From Nemertoderma westbladi (Eukaryota; Xenacoelomorpha; Nemertodermatida; Nemertodermatidae), in the NCBI GenBank assembly GCA_032718475.1, contig JAUCBJ010007749.1, positions 1 through 64,000 of the forward strand: DNA of 64,000 nucleotides, read 5' to 3'. Position numbers and translations under genes: made by a program. The stretch's first letter is position 1. The number at the start of each line of letters is the position of its first letter. The notes under the pieces were generated by a model. It was given only the letters and a program-made list of their open reading frames with translations. It was not told the origin of the DNA and searched no databases. Shown here piece after piece: positions 53,407 to 64,000 of the stretch.

Positions 53407-56400
53407 GCTGTACATAGCCGCTACTTACTGTAACCGTACATACAGTAGCAGCTACTTTACTGTACGTGTACATAGCCGCTACTTACTTTAACCGTACATA
53501 CAGTAGCAGCTACTTTACTGTACGTGTACATAGCCGCTACTTACTGTACCCGTACATACAGTAGTAGCTACTTTACTGTACGTGTACATAGCCGCTACTT
53601 ACTGTACCCGTACATACAGTAGTAGCTACTTTACTGTACGTGTACATAGCCGCTACTTTACTGTACGTGTACATAGCCGCTACTTTACTGTACGTGTACA
53701 TAGCCGCTACTTTACTGTACGTGTACATAGCCGCTACTTTACTGTACGTGTACATAGCAGCTACTTACTGTACCCGTACATACAGTAGTAGCTACTTTAC
53801 TGTACGTGTACATAGCCGCTACTTTACTGTACGTGTACATAGCCGCTACTTACTGTACCCGTACATACAGTAGTAGCTACTTTACTGTACGTGTACATAG
53901 CCGCTACTTTACTGTACGTGTACATAGCCGCTACTTTACTGTACGTGTACATAGCCGCTACTTACTGTACCCGTACATACAGTAGTAGCTACTTTACTGT
54001 ACGTGTACATAGCCGCTACTTACTGTACCCGTACATACAGTAGTAGCTACTTTACTGTACGTGTACATAGCCGCTACTTTACTGTACGTGTACATAGCCG
54101 CTACTTTAGTGTACGTGTACATAGCCGCTACTTACTGTACGTGTACATAGCCGCTACTTACTGTTCCCGTACATACAGTAGCTGCTACTTTACTGTACGT
54201 GTACATAGCCGCTACTTACTGTACCCGTACATACAGTAGTAGCTACTTTACTGTACGTGTACATAGCCGCTACTTTACTGTACGTGTACATAGCCGCTAC
54301 TTTAGTGTACGTGTACATAGCCGCTACTTACTGTACGTGTACATAGCCGCTACTTTACTGTACGTGTACATAGCCGCTACTTTACTGTACGTGTACATAG
54401 CCGCTACTTTACTGTACGTGTACATAGCCGCTACTTTACTGTACGTGTACATAGCCGCTACTTTACTGTACGTGTACATAGCCGCTACTTACTGTACGTG
54501 TGTACATAGCCGCTACTTTAGTGTACGTGTACATAGCCGCTACTTTACTGTACGTGTACATAGCCGCTACTTTACTGTACGTGTACATAGCCGCTACTTT
54601 ACTGTACGTGTACATAGCCGCTACTTACTGTACGTGTACATAGCCGCTACTTTACTGTACGTGTACATAGCCGCTACTTACTGTACGTGTACATAGCCGC
54701 TACTTTAGTGTACGTGTACATAGCCGCTACTTTACTGTACGTGTACATAGCCGCTACTTTACTGTACGTGTACATAGCTGCTACTTTACTGTACGTGTAC
54801 ATAGCCGCTACTTACTGTACCCGTACATACAGTAGCAGCTACTTTACTGTACGTGTACATAGCCGCTACTTTACTGTACGTGTACATAGCCGCTACTTAC
54901 TGTACGTGTACATAGCCGCTACTTTAGTGTACGTGTACATAGCCGCTACTTTACTGTACGTGTACATAGCCGCTACTTTACTGTACGTGTACATAACCGC
55001 TACTTTACTGTACGTGTACATAGCCGCTACTTACTGTACCCGTACATACAGTAGCAGCTACTTTACTGTACGTGTACATAGCCGCTACTTACTGTACCCG
55101 TACATACAGTAGTAGCTACTTTACTGTACGTGTACATAGCCGCTACTTTACTGTACGTGTACATAGCCGCTACTTTACTGTACGTGTACATAGCCGCTAC
55201 TTACTGTACCCGTACATACAGTAGTAGCTACTTTACTGTACGTGTACATAGCCGCTACTTTACTGTACGTGTACATAGCCGCTATTTTACTGTACGTGTG
55301 CATAGCCGCTACTTACTGTAACCGTACATACAGTAGCAGCTACTTTACTGTACGTGTACATAGCCGCTACTTACTGTACCCGTACATACAGTAGTAGCTA
55401 CTTTACTGTACGTGTACATAGCCGCTACTTTACTGTACGTGTACATAGCCGCTACTTTACTGTACGTGTACATAGCCGCTACTTTACTGTACGTGTACAT
55501 AGCCGCTACTTACTGTACCCGTACATACAGTAGTAGCTACTTTACTGTACGTGTACATAGCCGCTACTTTACTGTACGTGTACATAGCCGCTACTTTACT
55601 GTACGTGTACATAGCCGCTACTTACTGTACCCGTACATACAGTAGCAGCTACTTTACTGTACGTGTACATAGCCGCTACTTACTGTACCCGTACATACAG
55701 TAGTAGCTACTTTACTGTACGTGTACATAGCCGCTACTTTACTGTACGTGTACATACAGTAGTAGCTACTTTACTGTACGTGTACATAGCCGCTACTTTA
55801 CTGTACGTGTACATAGCCGCTACTTTACTGTACGTGTACATAGCCGCTACTTACTGTACGTGTACATAGCCGCTACTTTACTGTACGTGTACATAGCCGC
55901 TACTTACTGTACCCGTACATACAGTAGTAGCTACTTTACTGTACGTGTACATAGCCGCTACTTTACTGTACGTGTACATAGCCGCTACTTTACTGTACGT
56001 GTACATAGCCGCTACTTACTGTACCCGTACATACAGTAGTAGCTACTTTACTGTACGTGTACATAGCCGCTACTTTACTGTACGTGTACATAGCCGCTAC
56101 TTTAGTGTACGTGTACATAGCCGCTACTTACTGTACCCGTACATACAGTAGTAGCTACTTTACTGTACGTGTACATAGCCGCTACTTTACTGTACGTGTA
56201 CATAGCCGCTACTTTACTGTACGTGTACATAGCCGCTACTTTACTGTACGTGTACATAGCCGCTACTTTACTGTACGTGTACATAGCCGCTACTTTACTG
56301 TACGTGTACATAGCCGTTACTATAGTGTACGTGTACATAGCCGCTACTTACTGTACCCGTACATACAGTAGTAGCTACTTTACTGTACGTGTACATAGCC

Positions 56401-59086
56401 GCTACTTTACTGTACGTGTACATAGCCGCTACTTTACTGTACGTGTACATAGCCGCTACTTTACTGTACGTGTAAATAGCCGCTACTTTACTGTACGTGT
56501 ACATAGCCGCTACTTTACTGTACGTGTACATAGCCGGTACTTTACTGTACGTGTAAATAGCCGCTACTTTACTGTACGTGTACATAGCCGCTACTTACTG
56601 TACTCGTACATACAGTAGTAGCTACTTTACTGTACGTGTACATAGCCGCTACTTTAATGTACGTGTACATAGCCGCTACTTTACTGTACGTGTACATAGC
56701 CGCAATTTTACTGTACGTGTGCATAGCCGCTACTTACTGTAACCGTACATACAGTAGCAGCTACTTTACTGTACGTGTACATAGCCGCTACTTTACTGTA
56801 CGTGTACATAGCCGCTACTTTACTGTACGTGTACATAGCCGCTACTTACTGTACGTGTACATAGCCGCTACTTTACTGTACGTGTACATAGCCGCTACTT
56901 ACTGTACCCGTACATACAGTAGTAGCTACTTTACTGTACGTGTACATAGCCGCTACTTTACTGTACGTGTACATAGCCGCTACTTTACTGTACGTGTACA
57001 TAGCCGCTACTTACTGTACCCGTACATACAGTAGTAGCTACTTTACTGTACGTGTACATAGCCGCTACTTTACTGTACGTGTACATAGCCGCTACTTTAC
57101 TGTACGTGTACATAGCCGCTACTTACTGTACGTGTACATAGCCGCTACTTTACTGTACGTGTACATAGCCGCTACTTACTGTACCCGTACATACAGTAGT
57201 AGCTACTTTACTGTACGTGTACATAGCCGCTACTTTACTGTACGTGTACATAGCCGCTACTTTAGTGTACGTGTACATAGCCGCTACTTTACTGTACGTG
57301 TACATAGCCGCTATTTTACTGTACGTGTGCATAGCCGCTACTTACTGTAACCGTACATACAGTAGCAGCTACTTTACTGTACGTGTACATAGCCGCTACT
57401 TTACTGTACGTGTACATAGCCGCTACTTTACTGTACGTGTACATAGCCGCTACTTACTGTACGTGTACATAGCCGCTACTTTACTGTACGTGTACATAGC
57501 CGCTACTTACTGTACCCGTACATACAGTAGTAGCTACTTTACTGTACGTGTACATAGCCGCTACTTTACTGTACGTGTACATAGCCGCTACTTTACTGTA
57601 CGTGTACATAGCCGCTACTTTACTGTACGTGTACATAGCCGCTACTTTACTGTACGTGTACATAGCCGCTACTTACTGTACGTGTACATAGCCGCTACTT
57701 TACTGTACGTGTACATAGCCGCTACTTACTGTACCCGTACATACAGTAGTAGCTACTTTACTGTACGTGTACATAGCCGCTACTTTACTGTACGTGTACA
57801 TAGCCGCTACTTTACTGTACGTGTACATAGCCGCTACTTATTGTACCCGTACATACAGTAGCAGCTACTTTACTGTACGTGTACATAGCCGCTACTTACT
57901 GTACGTGTACATAGCCGCTACTTTACTGTACGTGTACATAGCCGCTACTTACTGTACGTGTACATAGCCGCTACTTTACTGTACGTGTACATAGCCGCTA
58001 CTTACTGTACCCGTACATACAGTAGTAGCTACTTTACTGTACGTGTACATAGCCGCTACTTTACTGTACGTGTACATAGCCGCTACTTTACTGTACGTGT
58101 ACATAGCCGCTACTTTACTGTACGTGTACATACAGTAGTAGCTACTTTACTGTACGTGTACATAGCCGCTACTTTACTGTACGTGTACATAGCCGCTACT
58201 TTACTGTACGTGTACATAGCCGCTACTTACTGTACGTGTACATAGCCGCTACTTTACTGTACGTGTACATAGGCGCTACTTACTGTACCCGTACATACAG
58301 TAGTAGCTACTTTACTGTACGTGTACATAGCCGCTACTTTACTGTACGTGTACATAGCCGCTACTTTACTGTACGTGTACATAGCCGCTACTTTACTGTA
58401 CGTGTACATAGCCGCTACTTACTGTACCCGTACATACAGTAGTAGCTACTTTACTGTACGTGTACATAGCCGCTACTTTACTGTACGTGTACATAGCCGC
58501 TACTTTAGTGTACGTGTACATAGCCGCTACTTTACTGTACGTGTACATAGCCGCTATTTTACTGTACGTGTGCATAGCCGCTACTTACTGTAACCGTACA
58601 TACAGTAGCAGCTACTTTACTGTACGTGTACATAGCCGCTACTTACTGTACCCGTACATACAGTAGTAGCTACTTTACTGTACGTGTACATAGCCGCTAC
58701 TTTACTGTACGTGTACATAGCCGCTACTTTACTGTACGTGTACATAGCCGCTACTTTACTGTACGTGTACATAGCCGCTACTTACTGTACCCGTACATAC
58801 AGTAGTAGCTACTTTACTGTACGTGTACATAGCCGCTACTTACTGTACCCGTACATACAGTAGTAGCTACTTTACTGTACGTGTACATAGCCGCTACTTT
58901 ACTGTACGTGTACATAGCCGCTACTTTACTGTACGTGTACATAGCCGCTACTTAATGTACCCGTACATACAGTAGCAGCTACTTTACTGTACGTGTACAT
59001 AGCCGCTACTTACTGTTCCCGTACATACAGTAGCAGCTACTTTACTGTACGTGTACATAGCCGCTACTTACTGTACCGTACATACA
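53407..59086. repeat. 5.7-kb array of 26-, 27- and 31-bp units
   Basis: The 27-bp unit is TACTTTACTGTACGTG plus TACATAGCCGC. A 26-bp form lacks one T, and a 31-bp form reads TACTTACTGTACCCGTACAT then ACAGTAGTAGC. These are mixed in recurring blocks (for example runs of three to six 27-bp units followed by one 31-bp unit). The 27-bp period leaves long open frames on both strands (YIAATLLYV on plus), broken by the other unit lengths; they are not genes. A lone unit remains at 59403-59436 beyond an insertion. Confidence 0.97.
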
Positions 59087-59402
59087 TGATAAAATTATAT
59101 CGAATTAAAATACCAAAAGTATGCCATAGATAATGTCAACATTAATAACGACGGTCGATCTGGTTCCATTATTTAATTACGAAGGTCGATAATGTCAACA
59201 TTAATAACGACGGTCGATCTGATAATGTCAACATTAATAACGACGGTCGATCTGGTTCCAGTATTTCATTACAACGCACTATAATTATCAGCATTTAATT
59301 AAGACGTTCGATAATTTGCAGTATTTAATTAGTGACGCTCGATGTTGGTACCTTTATCGGCCGTCATAAAATTATATCGAATTAAAATACCAAAAGTATG
59401 CC
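59087..59402. mobile_element. Insertion in the 27-bp array with 38-bp direct repeats at its ends
   Basis: ATAAAATTATATCGAATTAA, continuing ATACCAAAAGTATGCCATA, occurs at both ends (from 59089 and from 59367). The interior has recurring AATAACGACGGTCGAT / TTAATTACGAAGGTCGAT motifs. Array units lie on both sides. Short direct terminal repeats around a non-coding body could suit a very small LTR-like (TRIM) element, or a tandem block captured during array turnover. Confidence 0.5.
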
Positions 59403-59493
59403 ATACATAGCCGCTACTTACTGTACATGTACATAGCTAAGTTACCTACCAGTTATCTAATTATTCTATTGTGCTTATATCATAGTCAATAAA

Positions 59494-59494
<1 letters not shown>

Positions 59495-59524
<30 letters not shown>

Positions 59525-59664
59525 CATACATACATACATACATACATACATACATACATACATACATACATACATACATACATACATACATACATACATA
59601 CATACATACATACATACATACATACATACATACATACATACATACATACATACATACATACATA
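59495..59664. repeat. (CATA)n microsatellite, about 42 copies
   Basis: A pure tetranucleotide run of 170 bases, just beyond the 27-bp array whose units contain CGTACATACA. It may have grown from such a unit. Confidence 0.98.
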
Positions 59665-60524
59665 ATGTACGTCCCAATGTAAGTTTTGTGTTGTTGTTGG
59701 CCACAGTCAGAAACTACTGTACGAATATTTAACACCTCACCGATGAAAAATGAGATTGTCAATGACACAGGTTACAGCCTAATTTTTTGTAGTTATCAGC
59801 TATTAGATGCGTAGATTTCCCATGGAGAGGTATGAATTTTGGTTGACTTCAGAGTCCCCCTTACCTGGAATTCCGACACTAACGCAATGGGCGTTCGATG
59901 GATGTACGTACAATATACATGATGTATGGTCTATCGACCATATTGTCTGTATTTTAGTACTGAAACCGCTCTACTGTACACTGAAATACTGATGATAATA
60001 ACACGCGTGGCTATGGGCGGCAGCTACGCGTAGTTAAGCGCATCACAAAAGCGTATACGCGTAGCAGCTACATTAAACTAAATACTGAATGCTGTAGTAG
60101 CTAAATGTTAAAGCCCTAAAATCCGTAGGCCTAACTGCCTAAGCGTAGGTGGGAAAGATTTGCACACTAACTGTACACTGTAACTGACTGTGTAACTGAG
60201 TATGCTTATCCCATATCCAGTTATTTCAGTATGGGTATCTCACATGATCTCTGCATCTGTTTATTCTGTAATCACTATTGCACTAGTCAGCTAGTAATCA
60301 TAGGCCTACAGTCATAAGGCATTACACAGCTAAAATTATTGTATTGTATACTCTACCGGTTCCGGTATTGACAACAGGACAGTCAGATAGTGTACATTCA
60401 GACATTACTGCATTAGGCCTACCGGCTGACCGGCTCTATCACTTTTGCGTACCGATGTTAGTGTAGGGACACGGACATCATTGACCGGTTCGGGCCAATT
60501 TTTTACTTAACCACAAGCGAACTG
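59665..60524. other. Non-coding DNA
   Basis: No supported gene. AGGCCTA and CCGGTTCCGGTA-type motifs are frequent (60128, 60302, 60355, 60416). The sequence next to the LINE may include its 5' UTR. Confidence 0.5.
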
Positions 60525-62069
60525 ATTTTATCCGACTGTTGTCGTGTGTCGTGGAACTGTGCCGGTGCCGGACTTGGCGAGAAATATCTCTACCCACCGG
60601 TTTTTAAGATTTTTACTGTTTACGATTTAATATTTTTACAAGCACGTTATAATTTTAGCGTACCAGGTTTTAATGTGGTACCGGTACATAACCCCAGCCG
60701 TGACAGCCTTAGGGGCGGAGTGGCTGTGCTGTGTTAATACATAATATGGAATGGCTGTAAAGTAAAATCCATAAGAACTGATGTACATGACATTTTATGG
60801 GTTAGCTTAATTGATTTCCCTAATATTGATTTTGCTTGTGTTTATATCTGTATATTGCACCATCTGATAATCGATATTACGACCCGATAATTTGGGCCGA
60901 AATACGGTCCCATATATTTGACATGAGTCATTGCAGTGAGTAGCAACCCGCTCAGTTGTACTTTTGGGGGATTTTAATGCACGGATAGGGTCGCTACTCA
61001 CGCGTACCATTTCCCAGGTATTAGTTACAGAACCCCTGACGATTTACGGTATGTATTAATGAACACGGCAGACGTTTTATTCAATTACTGGTTGATTGTA
61101 AAGTTGTAAACCTTAGTTATGGTTCATTTGGTGACGTAATATTTGGTGGTGCATTTACGTATCGGAAGAAAGGTAATTATATTTCGGAACTCGATCGTGC
61201 TGTTGTGAGCTATGATATTATCAATAGAGTAACAGAATTTGGGGTGATTGACATGTGGTTACCATCGGATCATGATGCAATTTTTATGTGTCTGAAACCC
61301 GATAACGTACCGTCCGCTGTACAACTGTTGGCTCGCTCCGAGATTTTGGGTAGTTACAATGTGAGTGAGCCAAACCAATCGCATCCGTGTAGGAAGCCAA
61401 TTAAATGCGCACAGGTTATCACAACGAATTTTCGATTGTCCCTCCGTTCTCACGACACTCTTATCGGCCGGGATCTCACCAACAACGACTACGGCGAGGC
61501 TTTTGCGAATGCAATTGACGACGCAGCGAGGTCGGCTAAGCCTGCCGGAATGTCCTTTCCCAGTGTAGTGTAGGTACAGGTACCTTCGACCCCAACCAAG
61601 TCTGGAACGAGCTGGCCGCCAGTCGTAGCGAGCGATCTATCTGGGAGAGAATCAACTGGAAGGGCGGCCTCGAACCCAGTTCATCCATGTCGGCAAGCGA
61701 CAACTCCCCATTGGAGCAGGAGTTTGCCACACATTTTGGAAAGCTGTTATGTAACGACAGCCAGACCACCGGTCCAGGAGACATATCGACTAGTGAATAT
61801 CCATTTATCCCAGTCCTAGATTCGCCAATAACCATAGAGGAAGTTACCGCAGGTATAGACTCTTAGAAACCTAATAAGGCCGCTGGTTCTGACGGTATTT
61901 CTCCCGGCCTCTTAAAATTTCTCCCGCAAAACTGGAAATTATTTATTGTAACATTATTTAACTCCGTTTTCTTTGGTCCCTCATTCCCGGCTTCCTGGTG
62001 CCAATCTCGGCTCGTGACGGTGTTTAAACGCGGATCGAGGTTAATCTGTTCTAACTATCGTGGCATTTT
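60525..62069 (+). pseudogene. Decayed LINE: endonuclease through early reverse transcriptase
   Basis: Plus-strand pieces in several frames give VSWNCAGAGLGEKYLYPPVF and LRGGVAVLC (start of an APE-like endonuclease), then WLPSDHDAIFM (its Ser-Asp-His end), a linker (GRDLTNNDYGEAFANAID), and KAAGSDGISPGLLKFLP, PASWCQSRLVTVFK and CSNYRGI (fingers of a LINE reverse transcriptase). Many stops and frameshifts separate them. The element breaks off where the 31-bp repeats begin. It is a third, distinct LINE lineage by sequence. Confidence 0.8.
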
Positions 62070-62193
62070 GTTGCGATATTTATGCGACTGAACGCAAGTA
62101 GTTGCGATATTTATGCGACTGAACGCAAGTTGTTGCGATATTTATGTGACTAAACGCAAGTTGTTGCGATATTTATGCGACATAACTCAAGTA
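62070..62193. repeat. 31-bp tandem repeat, 4 copies
   Basis: The unit begins GTTGCGATATTTATGCGACT and ends GAACGCAAGTW. Copies 1 and 2 differ only at the last base; copies 3 and 4 have a few changes. It starts exactly where the LINE reverse-transcriptase sequence stops. Confidence 0.97.
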
Positions 62194-63029
62194 GGTCGTC
62201 GCTTGCGAAAAAGGGTTGGACATGACGCTTGGGAATCACATGTTGTAGCATCACCTGGTTGTAGTCCTAAATATTGACGATTTGTACGTGTTCGAAAATT
62301 TGAATGAGCAAGATGACGCGATGTTTTCGGGCTACAGCCTCAGAAATCTTAGGATATCTATTTGAAAGCGTGGGCAGCATTAAAAGAGTAATATCGTCGT
62401 AAACAATGATAACGCTGGTGATATTTTTTTCAAATAAAACAATATATTCGATATAAAAACATAACGGAAACACTATTTTTCACTCATTTTCTTTAGCGAA
62501 ATTCAGATCATATTCTGCCCGCGTTTATTGAGTTTACCACATGTTGGCATTTTAACACTCGCTTCGCTCGTGCTAAAAACCTGCCAACTCTTGCAAAACT
62601 CAACCACTCGGACAGAACAGTTGAATTTCTCTAAATTGAAAATAAGTGAAAAAAGCGGTGTTTTCCTTCCGCTTACTTTCTTTTTATCGAATATAGCTTC
62701 TCGAAGGCCACGCGTAAATTCTGCTTTCGTTAAAAATGTAAATTCAAATTTCTGTACTTTTGACAGACTATTTGTGCACCAAGATTTGTTAAATTTCAGT
62801 GACTGTATAAGGATTGATTGAGTTATTAACGTACAAATATCAGAATATTGGACAGAAAAATCATTCACCCTCACTCACGTCTCACCCTGTCTACCTGCCA
62901 CCGCGAATCACGCTATCAGCTGTTGTTACATTGTTAGGTCTATCAGGTCAGTTTTCTGCAGTATATAGCTTTCAGTACAACTTTATACTGTTTTATTTAT
63001 ATGAACAGTTAAACCTTTAAACATATAAT
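62194..63029. other. Upstream region of PSMB3, with a possible repeat
   Basis: Both strands of 62503-62874 are open (97 and 123 codons), but neither product is recognisable. The sequence around ACACTCGCTTCGCTCGTGC looks like a dispersed repeat rather than a gene. The PSMB3 promoter and 5' UTR should lie in the last 200 bases; no clear TATA box is seen. Confidence 0.4.
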
Positions 63030-63647
63030 ATGTCTATAAGTGAATACAATGGATCCGCGATTGTCGCAATGGCTGGTAAGGATTGCGTAGCCTTGGCAAC
63101 AGACACCCGATTCGGGATTAGCTTCAAAACGGTGTCTACAGACTTTGACCGTGTTTACAAGATGGGGCCGCGCATATACATGGGGATGGCGGGACTGGTT
63201 ACCGATATGTACACCGTGTCTGCTCGTCTCCGATTCCGGTTGAATCTCTACGAACTGCGGGAGAACCGACCGGTTGCTCCCCGCGTCTTCTTCTCTATGA
63301 TCACTAACCTCTTGTACGAACGTCGCTTCGGTTCATACTTCTCCGCTCCGGTTGTCGCCGCTTTGGATCCCGTTAACGGTAAACCACTTATCGCCGCCTA
63401 CGATTGCATTGGCGACTTAGAAGTTGTTAACGATTTTTTTGCCGATGGCACGTCTACGGAACAACTCTTGGGTATATGTGAAACATTGTGGAAACCTAAC
63501 ATGGATAGCGAGGAATTGTACGAGGTGATAAGTCAATGTTTGCTAAATGCTCAGGACAGTGATGCTTTGGCCGGTTGGGGCGCTCAGGTTTATATCATTG
63601 AGAAAGATAAAGTGACCAAGAAAACATTGAAAGCGAGGCTAGACTAG
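63030..63647 (+). CDS. PSMB3: Proteasome subunit beta type-3
   Basis: This is a non-catalytic beta subunit of the 20S proteasome core, found in the two inner rings in cytosol and nucleus. The 205-residue product has the family's usual length and order: MSISEYNGSAIVAMAGKDCV, ATDTRFGISFKTVSTDFDRV, YMGMAGLVTDMYTVSARLRF, RLNLYELRENRPV, LLYERRFGSYFSAPVVAALD, the Gly-rich DDFF-like turn (VVNDFFADGTSTEQLLGICE) and the C-terminus IEKDKVTKKTLKARLD. As in other beta-3 subunits there is no N-terminal propeptide and no catalytic threonine. The frame is complete in a single exon, whereas PSMB3 usually has introns in animals. A downstream AATAAA is present and no poly-A tract follows, so it may be a real intronless gene or an old retrocopy that stayed functional. 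Confidence 0.97.
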   Translation: MSISEYNGSAIVAMAGKDCVALATDTRFGISFKTVSTDFDRVYKMGPRIYMGMAGLVTDMYTVSARLRFRLNLYELRENRPVAPRVFFSMITNLLYERRFGSYFSAPVVAALDPVNGKPLIAAYDCIGDLEVVNDFFADGTSTEQLLGICETLWKPNMDSEELYEVISQCLLNAQDSDALAGWGAQVYIIEKDKVTKKTLKARLD

Positions 63648-63682
63648 ATGATTTGTGAACATCATAAATTCTACTTTTGTGT

Positions 63683-63688
63683 AATAAA
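63683..63688 (+). promoter_or_regulatory. PSMB3: Polyadenylation signal AATAAA for PSMB3
   Basis: A canonical hexamer about 35 bases after the stop codon, within AT-rich sequence. The position suits a short 3' UTR. From here to about 63966 there is no other feature. Confidence 0.6.
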
Positions 63689-63966
63689 TAATTCTGTTAT
63701 GTTATTTTATACATAGCATAAGAACGCTAGTCCATAACACCCATATTTTGGTTTAACACCATCTTTAGATTGAAATTCGTATTAATAAAATATTTAAAGT
63801 TATTCAATTTACAGTTAGAACTGCAAAACAAAGAACATCTTTCTGATTTAATCATGGTGGGGATGTACCCCCTCATTGGGGTATGACCTGGAGACTAACG
63901 AACAACGAATTTATGGCACATGAACGAATTTCTGGCTACTATAAAGGCAGCTGAAGGCTACTGAAA

Positions 63967-64000
63967 GCGGGGTAGCTCAGTTTGTTGAGCGCCGGGTCTA
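63967..64000 (+). tRNA. tRNA-like 5' half, cut by the window end
   Basis: GGGGTAGCTCAGTTTGTTGA followed by GCGCCGGGTCTA has a box A (TAGCTCAGTTTG) and a D-arm that pairs (GCTC with GAGC). The anticodon loop would begin at the last bases. It may be a tRNA gene or the head of a tRNA-derived SINE; the missing sequence would decide. Confidence 0.45.

Noticed and set aside
53573-58666. Many open frames on both strands in the 27-bp array (YIAATLLYV, TYSKVAAM)
   Set aside because: A 27-bp period without stops keeps frames open by arithmetic. The 26- and 31-bp units break them, and no unique sequence is attached.
59475-59768. Minus-strand MYVCMYVC frames
   Set aside because: Direct translation of the CATA microsatellite.
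62503-62874. 123-codon minus-strand and 97-codon plus-strand frames upstream of PSMB3
   Set aside because: Both strands are open, neither product resembles a known protein, and the DNA looks like a dispersed repeat.

Overview
This is nuclear DNA from an animal, most likely a marine invertebrate; I cannot name the phylum or species. The evidence is three recognisable metazoan genes (AKAP17A with a GT-AG intron, a SEPSECS-like gene, PSMB3), AT-rich non-coding DNA with scattered AGGCCT and ACCGGT palindromes, several decayed non-LTR retrotransposons of different families, small inverted-repeat (MITE-like) elements, and very heavy tandem repetition. Roughly 40% of the window is tandem array (my estimate from the array boundaries). 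Region by region: 1-4.9 kb holds a LINE 5' part (ORF1-like plus endonuclease, minus strand) joined to an array of 34-bp and 21-bp units built on a 16-bp palindrome, with a 5'-truncated LINE 3' end sitting inside the array. 5.97-14.77 kb is AKAP17A on the minus strand: two coding exons spliced across a 6.9-kb intron that carries further LINE pieces, hairpin elements and an inverted repeat. 16.8-22.3 kb contains a 1.3-kb terminal-inverted-repeat element, a GATC-rich threefold tandem duplication, a transposase-like fragment and two MITEs. 24.4-42.7 kb is the centrepiece: one uninterrupted 18.3-kb minus-strand reading frame encoding a SEPSECS-like domain followed by about 5,470 residues of acidic 9- and 13-residue repeats. 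The PLP-binding lysine of SEPSECS is a threonine here and two phosphate-loop residues are changed, so the protein is predicted to be a pseudoenzyme with a giant disordered tail. 44.5-49 kb has a 20-bp satellite, a decayed LINE, a tRNA-Ser(AGA)-like sequence, a MITE and a 5'-truncated LINE C-terminus with a Cys-Cys-His-Cys knuckle and an endonuclease-like region, lying in (TTA)n DNA. 49.9-59.7 kb is almost wholly tandem arrays (48/43 bp, 41 bp, 27/31 bp, CATA), with one possible small basic protein exon. 60.5-62.1 kb is a decayed plus-strand LINE. 63.03-63.65 kb is an intact single-exon PSMB3, and the window ends inside a tRNA-like sequence. The three host genes have unrelated housekeeping roles (PKA anchoring and splicing, selenocysteine synthesis family, proteasome) and nothing suggests they work together. 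Annotation outside these genes is mainly of repeats and mobile elements.
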